DNA of 45,866 bases from CAYSGL01 sp964520985 (GTDB lineage: Bacteria > Pseudomonadota > Alphaproteobacteria > Micavibrionales > Micavibrionaceae): NCBI GenBank assembly GCA_964520985.1, contig CAZFPB010000007.1:1-45866 (forward strand), read 5' to 3'. The position numbers and the translations under genes were made by a program. Shown piece by piece: positions 8,484 to 16,464 of the stretch. The notes below the pieces were generated by a model that saw nothing but the letters and a program-made list of their open reading frames with translations, searched no databases and was not told where the DNA came from. How positions within the stretch are numbered: the stretch's first letter is position 1; each line of letters begins with the position of its first letter.

Positions 8484-9569
8484 TTAGGCGCTGCGCACGC
8501 TGATGGTGAAACGGTTGTCGGCCAGTCCGAACGCCAGGTACGAGACCCAGATGACCTTCGCGACCTCGCCGTAGTTGTCGTCAGTCGACGGGGCGACGCG
8601 TGGAGGAGCGCCCATGCCACCGAGCAGAGCACCGGGGGCAATGAGGTGACCCTTGTGCACCGGCACGGTCGAGCTGTTGTTCGCCTGGTTGAGCGTGGTG
8701 GACCGGAAGATGTGCATCCGGTTCACGCTGGCGACGTACTGCGGGAACAGGCCGTTGTACTGCGGGAACTCCTTGGAGAGCTCCACATAGTCCGAGTCCA
8801 GCTTGAGTTGCGCGCACTGCTTCGGCGTGAGCACGAGTAGACGGTAGCCATCCGGGAACACCGGCAAGTTCGCCTCGTCCGCGGCGAGCTCGGCACGGTT
8901 GATCGTGTCGTAGTCCATCGGGAACTGGCCGGCCACGGTCGCGTCGTTGTCGGCACTCATGCCGGCGGGGCGAACCGTGGTCGAAGCCAGGTCCAGGAGC
9001 GTGACCTGCACGCTGTCGATGAACTTGTGGAAGTCGCGCTTCAGGTGCGTGCCAACGAGACTCGAGAGGCTGTGCACGCCACGAGCCGCCGCGAACTTGT
9101 CGATGCCATACGGGGCAACGCGGCTGTTCGTCTGGTCGTAGGGGCCAGCGAAGCGCTGCAGAGTGAGCGAAACCTGCTCCGACCCGGCGTTGATGGTCGT
9201 GGTCGAAATCGAGGTGTTGAGACCCACTTCGCGCGACGCAACCGTGTAGGTCGTGTCCGCGAACTGCGGGCGGTTCACGCGCACGGTCATGCCCGGCAGA
9301 CCATCGAAGTCCACCTTCGCAGCCACGACACCCGACATGAGCGGGTTCGCCATGATGAGACGGTCGCGCTCAGCGCTGGAGTACTGCGCACCGGAGCCGC
9401 TGATGGCTCGGCCTTGCACGCCAAGAGCCGCCTCGGGGTTCAGGGACAGGCCCATCGCCGAGAGGAACATGGTGGCATAGAGATACTGCGGCTCGGGCTG
9501 GGCCAGCAGTTGCGGAGACGTGATGTCGTAGAAGTTCTCCGGCACGGAGACTTGATTGATGTCGGACAT
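8484..9569 (-). CDS. major capsid protein
   Basis: This 361-residue protein follows the scaffold gene and is the best major-capsid candidate. It has an N-terminal arm (ENFYDITSPQLLAQPEPQYLY), a beta region with VDFDGLPGMTVRVNRP that would form the E-loop and P-domain, and a C-terminal A-domain region with GYRLLVLTPKQCAQLK and GHLIAPGALLGGM. The ending VSYLAFGLADNRF is typical of HK97-fold capsids that keep their shape without a protease. No maturation protease gene lies nearby, and the scaffold is separate. Confidence 0.75.
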   Translation of the reverse strand: MSDINQVSVPENFYDITSPQLLAQPEPQYLYATMFLSAMGLSLNPEAALGVQGRAISGSGAQYSSAERDRLIMANPLMSGVVAAKVDFDGLPGMTVRVNRPQFADTTYTVASREVGLNTSISTTTINAGSEQVSLTLQRFAGPYDQTNSRVAPYGIDKFAAARGVHSLSSLVGTHLKRDFHKFIDSVQVTLLDLASTTVRPAGMSADNDATVAGQFPMDYDTINRAELAADEANLPVFPDGYRLLVLTPKQCAQLKLDSDYVELSKEFPQYNGLFPQYVASVNRMHIFRSTTLNQANNSSTVPVHKGHLIAPGALLGGMGAPPRVAPSTDDNYGEVAKVIWVSYLAFGLADNRFTISVRSA

Positions 9570-9630
9570 TTAGGAAATGGCCTCTGTTTTTGGGGAAATC
9601 ACGCCGGAGAACGCTTGGCGCGATGTGAAT

Positions 9631-10269
9631 TCAGGCGATGTGTTTCGAGTGCTCCGCGTAGTAGCGAGCTGCCTCGAATGGGTTTTCTCTGCGCAGCCGA
9701 GTGAACTCAGCTTTGTGATCGAGTTGTGAGGTCGCCCCGGCTGGCGCTGGTTGCGCTGCGGACGACGACGTTGATGCAGGGGCGGCTTTGGGCGCCTCGG
9801 TCGCCTTCGGCGCTTCCGTGGCTACCCACGTCGGCTTGAGCGACTCGATGGCCTTGAGGACCTTCGCTGGGTCTTCGCCAGCGAGACTCGCCACTGCGGC
9901 GCGCTGCAGTTCGCTCAGACCGGACAGTTCGCGGTCTGCGTACGCCTTGACCGTGGCTTCCAGTTGCTCAGCGCGAGTGGCCTTGGGCTCGAGCTCGGCC
10001 AGGCGCTTGGTGGTGCGCTCCTCGGCACTGAGCTTCTCGTCTTCAAGCGTCTTCAGCTTGGTAAGCGCCGTCTTGATGTCGTCGGCCTTTTCGATGCCGA
10101 GCGACTTGAGCAGGTCCTTTTGCGCAGCCGTGCGCGCCTGCTCCAAGCGACCCTTGAGCCACACTGGCTCGGTTTCTGGGGTCTTGTCCGCGGCCTGTTG
10201 CTGTGGTTCCGCGGCTGGTTTCTGTGCTTTAGGCACAGCTGCGCCACTCGGCGCCTGTTCGTCCGACAT
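9631..10269 (-). CDS. capsid scaffold protein
   Basis: This 212-residue protein starts at 10269 behind GAGGAGCAAAGC and lies directly before the capsid gene. The N-terminus and the stretch at residues 148-180 are Ala/Pro/Gln-rich and probably disordered. Residues 45-110 are highly charged and predicted coiled coil (KLKTLEDEKLSAEERTTKRL, ELEPKATRAEQLEATVKAYA). A basic C-terminal helix (FTRLRRENPFEAARYYAEHS) would bind the capsid subunit. These are standard traits of tailed-phage scaffolds. Confidence 0.75.
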   Translation of the reverse strand: MSDEQAPSGAAVPKAQKPAAEPQQQAADKTPETEPVWLKGRLEQARTAAQKDLLKSLGIEKADDIKTALTKLKTLEDEKLSAEERTTKRLAELEPKATRAEQLEATVKAYADRELSGLSELQRAAVASLAGEDPAKVLKAIESLKPTWVATEAPKATEAPKAAPASTSSSAAQPAPAGATSQLDHKAEFTRLRRENPFEAARYYAEHSKHIA

Positions 10270-10324
10270 GCTTTGCTCCTCGATTCGCCCGTTAACCGGC
10301 GGCGACCCGTGGTGAGGAATGAGT

Positions 10325-10361
10325 GCGCGCGGCGTGCTCGGTCAGTGCCGGGGCCGCGCGC
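10325..10361 (-). terminator. 9-bp GC stem-loop upstream of scaffold gene
   Basis: GCGCGCGGC (10325-10333) and GCCGCGCGC (10353-10361) are exact reverse complements around a 19-base loop that can itself pair weakly. On the minus strand it lies after the stop at 10383 and before the scaffold start at 10269. There is no T tract behind it, so it is more likely an RNA processing or stability element, or a weak terminator, than a strong intrinsic terminator. Confidence 0.45.
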
Positions 10362-10382
10362 TATTCAAGAACGAAGGAAGAC

Positions 10383-10763
10383 TCAGGACTCGGTGCACGT
10401 CACGAGCGCCGACACGCCAACAGCGGTCGTGAAGCTCGTCACTTCGGTGGAGCGATCCACGGCGGTCAGGTTGAACGTGAGGTCGCCGGACGAAACCGTC
10501 ATGGCTCCGAAGTAAACAGCGCCGCCCGCATTGTCGACGCCGGGGCCGCAGCCGTGCGCCGCACGCAGGGTCACAGTCTTGCCGTTGCGCACCTGGTCCT
10601 GGATGGCGGTAGCGATCTCGTCGAGGCGCCCGCTATCGGACGCGCCGGTGTACGCAGCGAAGTCCGCGGTGACCAAGTAGGTCTTTTCCGCGCCCTTCAT
10701 GTTCACGCCCGCAGACGAGTTGACGAGAGTGATTCCCTTGATGGTTCCGTCGATGACTGACAT
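10383..10763 (-). CDS. small beta-rich phage structural protein
   Basis: This 126-residue protein starts with ATG at 10763. The sequence opens MSVIDGTIKGITLVNSSAG and continues with strands: KTYLVTADFAAYTGASDSGR, GKTVTLRAAHGCGPGVDN, and GDLTFNLTAVDRST. A protein with this look, placed just before the scaffold and capsid genes, is a plausible capsid-associated or decoration protein. No membrane segment or catalytic motif is seen. The ribosome-binding site is weak. The role is inferred from position. Confidence 0.45.
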   Translation of the reverse strand: MSVIDGTIKGITLVNSSAGVNMKGAEKTYLVTADFAAYTGASDSGRLDEIATAIQDQVRNGKTVTLRAAHGCGPGVDNAGGAVYFGAMTVSSGDLTFNLTAVDRSTEVTSFTTAVGVSALVTCTES

Positions 10764-10808
10764 TCGATATTCGCTTTCATGGGCACCGACGGCGCCCGAG
10801 ATGAGTGG

Positions 10809-11174
10809 TTAGGAGCTCGACCGCAGGCGCTTCACCTCAGCGAGAGGGCGCTCTGCAGCCGTCAGGAGTCGTTTCAGTTGTTCGCGCTCGGTCTCAAGCT
10901 TGCGCATGTCACGCAGCTGTCGCTCAACCTCGCGCAGGCGGGCCTTAGCGGCTTTCACGACATCGAAAGACTGAGCCGGTGCTGGCCTGGTGCGCTTGTA
11001 TGGCGCAGTTAGCCCACGTGGCGCTGCGATGGCGATCGGCGCTTCGCTCGATGCTGTGACCTGGACGCCGCCCAGTGACACGTTGCACTCGACCCGCGGG
11101 CACTTCTGGTGCAGTCCGCCCGTCGTGAACTCGACCAGCGGCTCCACGTCATGCGAGCAGGCCGGGCACTTCAC
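10809..11174 (-). CDS. zinc-ribbon plus coiled-coil protein
   Basis: This 121-residue protein starts with GTG at 11174, overlapping the previous stop (GTGA). The N-terminus has CPAC (residues 3-6) and a second cysteine pair in KCPRVEC around residues 24-30, so one zinc may be bound. Residues 70-118 are a charged coiled coil (LREVERQLRDMRKLETEREQ). Paired zinc-ribbon and coiled-coil proteins are unusual inside a capsid module. It could be an adaptor or an assembly factor; I do not recognise the family. Confidence 0.45.
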   Translation of the reverse strand: MKCPACSHDVEPLVEFTTGGLHQKCPRVECNVSLGGVQVTASSEAPIAIAAPRGLTAPYKRTRPAPAQSFDVVKAAKARLREVERQLRDMRKLETEREQLKRLLTAAERPLAEVKRLRSSS

Positions 11175-11602
11175 CGCGCCGACTTCCCGCGGACCGAAAT
11201 CGTGATGGCGGCGCCGGACGAAGTGCTCGACCCGGAGACAGCCAAGCAGCGCAGAACGCGCCCCGGATGGCCACCGGTGAACGTGTCAGCCGCAAGCGCG
11301 ACGGAAGTCCCGGTGCCAACAACGAAGATGTCGTTGATGTGCTGCGAGGCGCTGACGACCTGCGTGTTCGACGCGGCCGCTGCGGACTTCTGCGGAAAGT
11401 GCAGCCAGTCCACCCAAGCGTCGAGCCCGTCGTCGTAGCGCTGGAGGTAAACATCGAGCGCGCCGCCGGTGTTGCCGCCGAACGTGGCTGTGATGTCCAG
11501 CTCTTCGACGGCTTCTAGGCCAGCGAGCACGGAGCCAACGACAGCCGTGGTCGCTGTGCTAGGCGCGTTGCCGGTGATGGTCTGCGAGTAGTAGCGAGCC
11601 AT
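11171..11602 (-). CDS. small beta-rich structural protein, possible paralogue
   Basis: This 143-residue protein is coupled to both neighbours by four-base or one-base overlaps. It opens MARYYSQTITGNAPSTATTA and has a strand-rich body with LDVYLQRYDDGLDAWVDWLHF. The middle aligns loosely by layout with the protein at 8058-8474, where a Trp-containing hairpin is followed by Ala/Val-rich strands and a C-terminal strand. Both may be virion decoration or head-fibre proteins. The relationship is a visual impression and needs an alignment. Confidence 0.42.
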   Translation of the reverse strand: MARYYSQTITGNAPSTATTAVVGSVLAGLEAVEELDITATFGGNTGGALDVYLQRYDDGLDAWVDWLHFPQKSAAAASNTQVVSASQHINDIFVVGTGTSVALAADTFTGGHPGRVLRCLAVSGSSTSSGAAITISVRGKSAR

Positions 11603-11781
11603 CAGCGACGGCCTTTCTTGCGGGGCTGTGCCGCTTCAGCTTGATCAGCAAGCGCTGGTCGCTCAATGCGCACAGTTTCACCAGGAAACTGGAATGGCGC
11701 AGTGAACGACGATTCGCCGCACCCGGGACACGTTGCCGCGTCGCTCTCAACTTCGCGGTAACAGACCAAGCAGCCCTTCAT
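11602..11781 (-). CDS. 59-residue zinc-ribbon protein
   Basis: The start is the ATG at 11781, which overlaps the stop of the P-loop gene (ATGA). The protein has CLVC at residues 4-7 and CPGCG near residues 17-21, a compact zinc ribbon, then a Pro-rich linker and a basic tail (QPRKKGRR). Such small ribbons occur in many phages as DNA- or protein-binding adaptors. It is one of at least eight cysteine-pair mini-proteins in this genome. The specific role is unknown. Confidence 0.5.
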   Translation of the reverse strand: MKGCLVCYREVESDAATCPGCGESSFTAPFQFPGETVRIERPALADQAEAAQPRKKGRR

Positions 11782-12197
11782 CACTTCGCACCTTCGAAAA
11801 ACACCGGCACATGCCGATTCGCTGCGTGCCACTCGTCGAACACAGTCCGCACGCCCTTGGCCATTGCGACCTGTCCTGGCTTGCGCTCTTTGACCTTGGG
11901 CCGCGTCAGGTAGACAACCGCGTCGACCTCCAGACCTTTGCGCAGAGCTCTGGCAACATGGACGCCCTCGACCACGAATGCCGCGCAGCCAGTCGTGTCA
12001 ATGATGATCTTGTAGGGGACTTCCGGCCACGGGCGGTGCGTTATCCCATCCGGGAGAAACTCGTGGCTGGCAGCCGGCAGCATCAGCCGGTCACTGACCA
12101 GCTGCGACAGCGTTGACTTTCCCATCTTTGGGCCGCCCGCTATCGCCACCCTTCGGTGGTTTCGCAGGACTTCCAGGAACTGCGCTTGGATTCCCAC
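11781..12197 (-). CDS. P-loop NTPase overprinted on the portal gene
   Basis: This 138-residue protein starts with GTG at 12197 (GGAG at four bases) and overlaps the portal 3' end by 107 bases. It has a Walker A GGPKMGKST at residues 21-29 and a Walker-B-like AFVVEGVHVAR at 73-83, then VVYLTRPKVKERKPGQ and the terminal helix GVRTVFDEWHAAN. The size and motif order resemble small nucleotide or polynucleotide kinases of the AAA_33/NMP-kinase type. A kinase in the middle of a packaging module is odd. The Walker A lies inside the overlap, so both frames are under selection there. Confidence 0.65.
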   Translation of the reverse strand: MGIQAQFLEVLRNHRRVAIAGGPKMGKSTLSQLVSDRLMLPAASHEFLPDGITHRPWPEVPYKIIIDTTGCAAFVVEGVHVARALRKGLEVDAVVYLTRPKVKERKPGQVAMAKGVRTVFDEWHAANRHVPVFFEGAK

Positions 12198-13812
12198 CTG
12201 TCTCCGACCAGCGCTTCAGCTCGGCGATTTCTCGCTCTTCGTCTTCGGCGCGCTGCTTCTCGAGTCGCTTCTTCAGCTCCTCGATGTTCTGCACACCGAG
12301 GATTGGAGCGGCCTTCTCGATGGCGCTTTCGCGGTCGAGCAGGCCCTCTTTGGCAGACAGGGCGATCAGTTCGATCAGCGCCTTCTGCTCGGTCGGGTCT
12401 GGCGTGTAGAAGTCGCCGTAGCGGACTTCGATGTCCGGGTCAGCTTCTTCGCCTTTGCCCAGCGCCGACAGCGCTTCCTTGAGGCCAGGCACCTTCAGCG
12501 AGGCGCCAAGCTGGCGCATCAGCCGGAGCTGCATCTTTACGCACGGGATCAGGAACCCGTCGCGGAAGTCCTCGCGGTACTGGGCGCACCGGTCGAGCTG
12601 CTTCTGCTTGATGGCTTCGAGAGCCTTGCCGCTCGTCGTGGCCGCGAACTTGATGTTTTCCGGGTCAAGGAAGACGACGCAGAGCGCCTCTTGCAACTTG
12701 ACGCGCAGGTCTGAGCAGTTGTCCTGCTGCGCCTTGAGCGCGTCGCCCGGGTAGAACAGCGCGTCGACCTTGGCGCCATCCGGGTATTGCCAGACGTAGC
12801 CAGGGCCGCGTTTGCGTGCCTTGGTCTGCGGCGCTGACTCAGCGAAGTGCCCCGTGATGGGGTTGTCCGGCGTAACCGGACCGCCATGCTCCGTCGTGGG
12901 GACGAATGCAGCTCGCCCCTCAGCGGTCGGATTGAAGCCAGGCGTGACACCCGTCTCGAACACCTGCGGCTCGCTCATCAGCGCGCCCCGGTGCCACTGA
13001 GACCGCGCGATGTCGTGCGCTTGGATCTCGTCCGTCACCCACTGGTGAATGGCTTTGCCGTCGATGACGTTGACCGGCTGACACCCGCGCATGAACGGGT
13101 ACCAGACGACCGGGCAGAACCCGAGGCCATGAGTGACCGTCTTTGCCGGATCCTCTTGCCAGTCGACTTTCCCGCCGTGCTCCGTGGCTTCGGCCGGCTT
13201 GTAGAAAACGTCCCGCTGTTCGTCGATGACTCGGCGGAACAGCATGGCCTTCGCGACCCACTGGCCCGAGCGGTCCTTCTGCTCGTCGATGTACGGGTAT
13301 TCGATCGTGAGCTTGGCCGGTTGGCCCTCGTCGTTCAGCTCGACCGTGCACCACTTGGCTGGAAGCAGGTCAACGAACGGGACACCTTTGCGGGCGCCCT
13401 GAAGAGCCACGGTCGTTCCGCAGCCCTGTGCCGACGAAAACGCCTCGCGACACGCGGTCCCAAAGCGGCTCAGGCGGTGATACTGGCCAAGGAACGTCTC
13501 GACCGGGCTCGTCTCGTCGCCACTCGACTCGGCCGTGTCCTTGCCGGTGTGCGTGATGCCGAAGCGCGGGAAGCGTCCTTCACCGAGGCACAGGTCCGTG
13601 TTGGACTGGATCGCGATATCGACGACCGGGTAGACGATGCACGGCTCGCGCTCCCAAAGCGGAACGTTGTCGTCCCACCAATTCGGCCGGCCCTTGTACT
13701 GCGTACCGGTGACCCAACGCTCCAACGCATCGAGGCGCCGGTAACGCGGGCTCATGTTGGCCAGCGCGATGCGATCGGCTTCGGCTTGGCCTTGAAGTGC
13801 AGGGGTGGTCAT
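12091..13812 (-). CDS. portal protein
   Basis: This 573-residue protein directly follows the large terminase with an ATGA overlap. The N-terminal part has RYRRLDALERWVTGTQYKG and WWDDNVPLWEREPCIVYPV, typical of dodecameric portal clip and wing regions. Later QDNCSDLRVKLQEALCVVF and FRDGFLIPCVKMQLRLMRQL match the stem and crown helices, and FYTPDPTEQKALIELIALS is a common portal C-terminal helix. The last 70 residues are charged, low in complexity and Pro/Gly/Lys-rich. That tail shares DNA with the P-loop gene. Confidence 0.82.
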   Translation of the reverse strand: MTTPALQGQAEADRIALANMSPRYRRLDALERWVTGTQYKGRPNWWDDNVPLWEREPCIVYPVVDIAIQSNTDLCLGEGRFPRFGITHTGKDTAESSGDETSPVETFLGQYHRLSRFGTACREAFSSAQGCGTTVALQGARKGVPFVDLLPAKWCTVELNDEGQPAKLTIEYPYIDEQKDRSGQWVAKAMLFRRVIDEQRDVFYKPAEATEHGGKVDWQEDPAKTVTHGLGFCPVVWYPFMRGCQPVNVIDGKAIHQWVTDEIQAHDIARSQWHRGALMSEPQVFETGVTPGFNPTAEGRAAFVPTTEHGGPVTPDNPITGHFAESAPQTKARKRGPGYVWQYPDGAKVDALFYPGDALKAQQDNCSDLRVKLQEALCVVFLDPENIKFAATTSGKALEAIKQKQLDRCAQYREDFRDGFLIPCVKMQLRLMRQLGASLKVPGLKEALSALGKGEEADPDIEVRYGDFYTPDPTEQKALIELIALSAKEGLLDRESAIEKAAPILGVQNIEELKKRLEKQRAEDEEREIAELKRWSETGGNPSAVPGSPAKPPKGGDSGRPKDGKVNAVAAGQ

Positions 13813-15206
13813 CGACCGGAAGTGACGTGGCGCGCGCCCGTTGCTGGGCCGAAGTAGCCGGCGATTGCGTATCGAACGGCGTCCATCGCGTGGTTGTTCT
13901 TGTCTTCCGGCTCTTCGGAGAACGTGCCGTCAGGGTGCTTCTTGCGGCGGTATAGACCGAACTCGCGAATCGTGTTCCGGCACCCTGGCGCCACGTAGAG
14001 ACGGCACCAATCGGGCCCGTGTTCGCTCTTCCTACGAAAGAGCATCTCAGCAACGCGTGAGATGCCGGCTCGGATTGGCTTCACTTCGGCAGGCAGATCG
14101 CGAACCGGAACACCCAGAGCTCGCCAGTCGCGGATGCGGTCCTGACGTGATGGGTCCGGGTAGAACGTGGCGAACTTCCAGGCCGTAGCGCGCCTGTCCC
14201 ATTCGCTGTTTCGACAGCCGGGCTCGTAGAACTCTTGGAGAATCCAGGCGCTCGCGTCGTTGCCGTGGCCTTGGATGCCAATCAGCAGGAAGACACCGGG
14301 GTCAACGTCGCCGTGGTCCGCTCCGACGATGAACTCGCGGAAGTGTCGGAGGTCAGGCGGCGCCTTGACGTGGAATGGTTCGTCGAACGGGTAGACGAGA
14401 CCTTCGCCTGCGTCCGGGTCCGCCTCCCACTCGCGCTTGAATGTCGGTTCTGGGGTGGTCGCTCGAGCTTTGGCGACCGCCTTGGTGCTCACCGTTTCGG
14501 GAGCGTCCTTGTAGGTGGCATGGAACGAGTAGACGCTACGGATTGCCTCGACGTCTTCAGACTCAACCCCGACGACATCCGGAGACTCACCGTTGCGTAG
14601 CCGCTCCGCTTGCCGGCCCTGCTTCAGCGTCCGGTACCAGAGTCCGTGATGACCACGGGTCGGGGTGCCGCCGCTTACTTCGATACCAAGCGACCACGGC
14701 TCAGACAGCCACGGAACAGCTACGGCGTCGTGAACTTCCTGGTCGATGTCGTCGCACTCGTCACAGTCGACGTAATCGCCACGAAGACCGCGGGCCGTGC
14801 GTGAGTTGTACGCACTCGCCGGCATCGGCTTGACCCAGCTTCCGCCGGGAAACCGTATCGAGCCGGTCTGAGCGTTGTACTTGCCGCCGAGAAAGTGCCA
14901 GTCGCCGTCAGCGCTGACCACCTCGTTCAGGATGCCTTCCGCGTGCACGTCCTTGAACTGCTTCAAGGTCGGCATGAGCGCGATGATGCGCACGCCGCGG
15001 AATGGCTTCAGAGCGTCGGTTCTGAGCTTGCCATCGTACTTCGCAACGGCATTCCACCAGAGAAACCGATGGAACCAGCTTTTGCCTACACCGCGTCCCC
15101 ATGCGGTAAAGATCGTGTTGCCAGGCTGAACGACCTTGAAGGCATCAAACTGCGGCCTGTTGAGCCGAAAACTCAGCTCAATCTTGCGCGCCTCACGAAC
15201 CGCCAT
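13809..15206 (-). CDS. terL: terminase large subunit
   Basis: This 465-residue packaging motor uses the ATG at 15206; a TTG two codons upstream is also possible. The ATPase domain has Walker A AWGRGVGKS at residues 35-43 and a Walker-B-like DYVDCDECDDID. The nuclease domain has FIVGADHGDVDPGVFLLIG with the first metal-binding Asp, and the NNHAMDAVRYAIAGYF block near the C-terminus with the last Asp. It cleaves concatemeric DNA and pumps it through the portal. The gene overlaps terS by 14 bases. Confidence 0.88.
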   Translation of the reverse strand: MAVREARKIELSFRLNRPQFDAFKVVQPGNTIFTAWGRGVGKSWFHRFLWWNAVAKYDGKLRTDALKPFRGVRIIALMPTLKQFKDVHAEGILNEVVSADGDWHFLGGKYNAQTGSIRFPGGSWVKPMPASAYNSRTARGLRGDYVDCDECDDIDQEVHDAVAVPWLSEPWSLGIEVSGGTPTRGHHGLWYRTLKQGRQAERLRNGESPDVVGVESEDVEAIRSVYSFHATYKDAPETVSTKAVAKARATTPEPTFKREWEADPDAGEGLVYPFDEPFHVKAPPDLRHFREFIVGADHGDVDPGVFLLIGIQGHGNDASAWILQEFYEPGCRNSEWDRRATAWKFATFYPDPSRQDRIRDWRALGVPVRDLPAEVKPIRAGISRVAEMLFRRKSEHGPDWCRLYVAPGCRNTIREFGLYRRKKHPDGTFSEEPEDKNNHAMDAVRYAIAGYFGPATGARHVTSGR

Positions 15207-15663
15207 CAGCAATTGATGCGGGGCCGTGAATGTTGATCGTCACCTCGGCTGGGGCCTGTGGTGCGTTCTCGCCGGTTGTTGCATCACGCTCAGCCTTGGC
15301 CAACGCGTGCGCGTTCTTCTCGGCATCAATCACAAGCTTCCCGTAGTCGGGACGCTTGTCGATGATCGTCACGTTGTCGCCTTTGCTACTCACGTCCTCG
15401 GGTCCGTTTTCGAAACGGTCAAGGGCGGTTGTGGCGACGCGCATACGCATTGCAACGAGCTCCTCAAGAGCTGTCGCGCGCAAGTCGCGACGGGCAGAGA
15501 CGAACTCGGGGTCGTCAACCAACCGCCTAGCAACGTCTCGGCCGGTGCTTTCCGGTATTCCTACAGCGCGCGCAGACTCAGCCGCATTGCCACTGTAGAG
15601 GTAGTGGGCACGAAACTTCGCAACCACTTCCGGCGACGTATCGACGCCAGCAGGCATATCCAC
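15193..15663 (-). CDS. terminase small subunit (putative)
   Basis: This 156-residue protein starts with GTG at 15663 (GGGAG at four bases) or the ATG two codons later. Residues 12-52 form a helix-turn-helix-like segment (FRAHYLYSGNAAESARAVGI, then STGRDVARRLVDDPEF), as expected for DNA recognition by small terminases. Residues 60-90 are helical and residues 125-156 Ala/Pro-rich. It lies directly before terL with an overlap. It would select the packaging site. The sequence signature is fairly typical but short. Confidence 0.7.
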   Translation of the reverse strand: MDMPAGVDTSPEVVAKFRAHYLYSGNAAESARAVGIPESTGRDVARRLVDDPEFVSARRDLRATALEELVAMRMRVATTALDRFENGPEDVSSKGDNVTIIDKRPDYGKLVIDAEKNAHALAKAERDATTGENAPQAPAEVTINIHGPASIADGGS

Positions 15664-15731
15664 TCAGCTCCCATTCCGCCCTTTAACCGTCGGCGACACG
15701 TATTCGGGAGCGCTCCGAAGTGGAGCGTCAG

Positions 15732-15923
15732 TTAACTTTCAGGAGAGGCGAACTCAGCCTCAATCCCACAACCCACCATCGCCACGAACCACACCCACCC
15801 AGCAGCCAGCCAATCCGTGGCTACACTCGGCGGCCGGTCCAAGCTGTGGATCTCGTCAAACGCCCACATCGGCTCAACCATCGAGTCGGGCTCGTACGGG
15901 GCCAAGATGATGACCGTGGGCAT
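15732..15923 (-). CDS. small protein with C-terminal membrane helix (uncertain)
   Basis: This is a 63-residue reading frame with phage-like codon use. It starts MPTVIILAPYEPDSMVEP and has a hydrophobic segment near residues 39-57 (WLAAGWVWFVAMVGCGIEAE). No good ribosome-binding site precedes the ATG at 15923; an in-frame GTG at 16040 would add 39 residues and also lacks one. It stands alone between the control zone and the small terminase. It could be a real small membrane protein or a chance frame. Confidence 0.4.
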   Translation of the reverse strand: MPTVIILAPYEPDSMVEPMWAFDEIHSLDRPPSVATDWLAAGWVWFVAMVGCGIEAEFASPES

Positions 15924-16266
15924 GGGGCATCGGGTGGTGAGATGCCTTCCGATGACCACCTTGGACGCTACCTGGCTGAAACCAGGACCGCGTTTCCAGG
16001 CAGTACACCGGCAATCTTTCAGAACCCGCGGGCAACACACGGGAGAGTAAACGACGGCATCACCGCCCGGGTGGGGAGGAGGTGAGGCGGGAGCCGTCGG
16101 AGAGTCGAGGGCGGTGTCGCAGCCCAGTCAGGGAGCGTCGTGGTCCTTGAACCGCCGGGACCATCTTTAGGAAGGCGCTGGTGACAGAACTGGTCTGTAT
16201 CGCGCGCCTCACCCATATATGGGCGCTTACTGTCGCTCTGTGTCGCTCCGTGTTTGTCCGTGTCGC
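15924..16266. promoter_or_regulatory. control zone between early/middle and late genes
   Basis: No convincing gene is visible in this 343-base stretch. It holds a hairpin TGGTCC (16141-16146) with GGACCA (16158-16163), and a perfect 12-bp palindrome CCCATATATGGG (16212-16223). It also contains most of the tandem 10-bp repeats listed separately. It is the last non-coding DNA before the leftward packaging and capsid genes, so it is the natural place for a late promoter or antitermination site. I cannot assign a specific -35/-10 pair with confidence. Confidence 0.5.
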
Positions 16267-16270
16267 TCAA
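16231..16270 (-). repeat. four 10-bp tandem repeats upstream of late genes
   Basis: TGTCGCTCTG, TGTCGCTCCG, TGTTTGTCCG and TGTCGCTCAA follow each other without gaps. The 10-bp period equals about one helical turn, which would place four protein-binding faces on the same side of the DNA. The array begins just at the stop of the small HTH gene and lies next to the CCCATATATGGG palindrome. It looks like a binding array for a phage regulator, possibly that HTH protein or its CxxCxG neighbour. Confidence 0.55.
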
Positions 16271-16464
16271 AACTCACCAATGAACAGTTCTTCGAATACG
16301 TCTGGGAACACCGCACGAAGCTTGCCGCGGGTTGTGTAGTAGCGGCTGCCGACCTTCACCACGGCATCCTGTCTCTTGAGCCACCGACGGGCGCGATGCG
16401 TCGGCCAGCCGAGCTTTTCGGCGATGCGTGACACTTCGATGTAGCCCTTGCCCAGTTCGTTCAT
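16267..16464 (-). CDS. small helix-turn-helix DNA-binding protein
   Basis: This 65-residue protein starts at 16464 with an ATGA overlap. It has YIEVSRIAEKLGWPTHRARR, a helix-turn-helix, and then a strand pair AVVKVGSRYYTTRGKLRAVF, which is the layout of winged-helix excisionase or MerR-like mini-regulators. It ends at the edge of the tandem-repeat array, which it could bind. Similar small proteins are used as excisionases or late activators. Another excisionase-like gene lies beside the integrase, so a regulatory role is favoured here. Confidence 0.6.
   Translation of the reverse strand: MNELGKGYIEVSRIAEKLGWPTHRARRWLKRQDAVVKVGSRYYTTRGKLRAVFPDVFEELFIGEF

Noticed and set aside
12847..13857. 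Plus-strand frame of 336 codons opposite the portal gene
   Set aside because: It mirrors the portal reading frame, lacks motifs and a ribosome-binding site.
16019..16270. Minus-strand frame of 83 codons starting with TTG in the tandem repeats
   Set aside because: The start is inside the 10-bp repeat array, no ribosome site is seen, and the sequence is Pro/Arg/Ser-rich without a domain.
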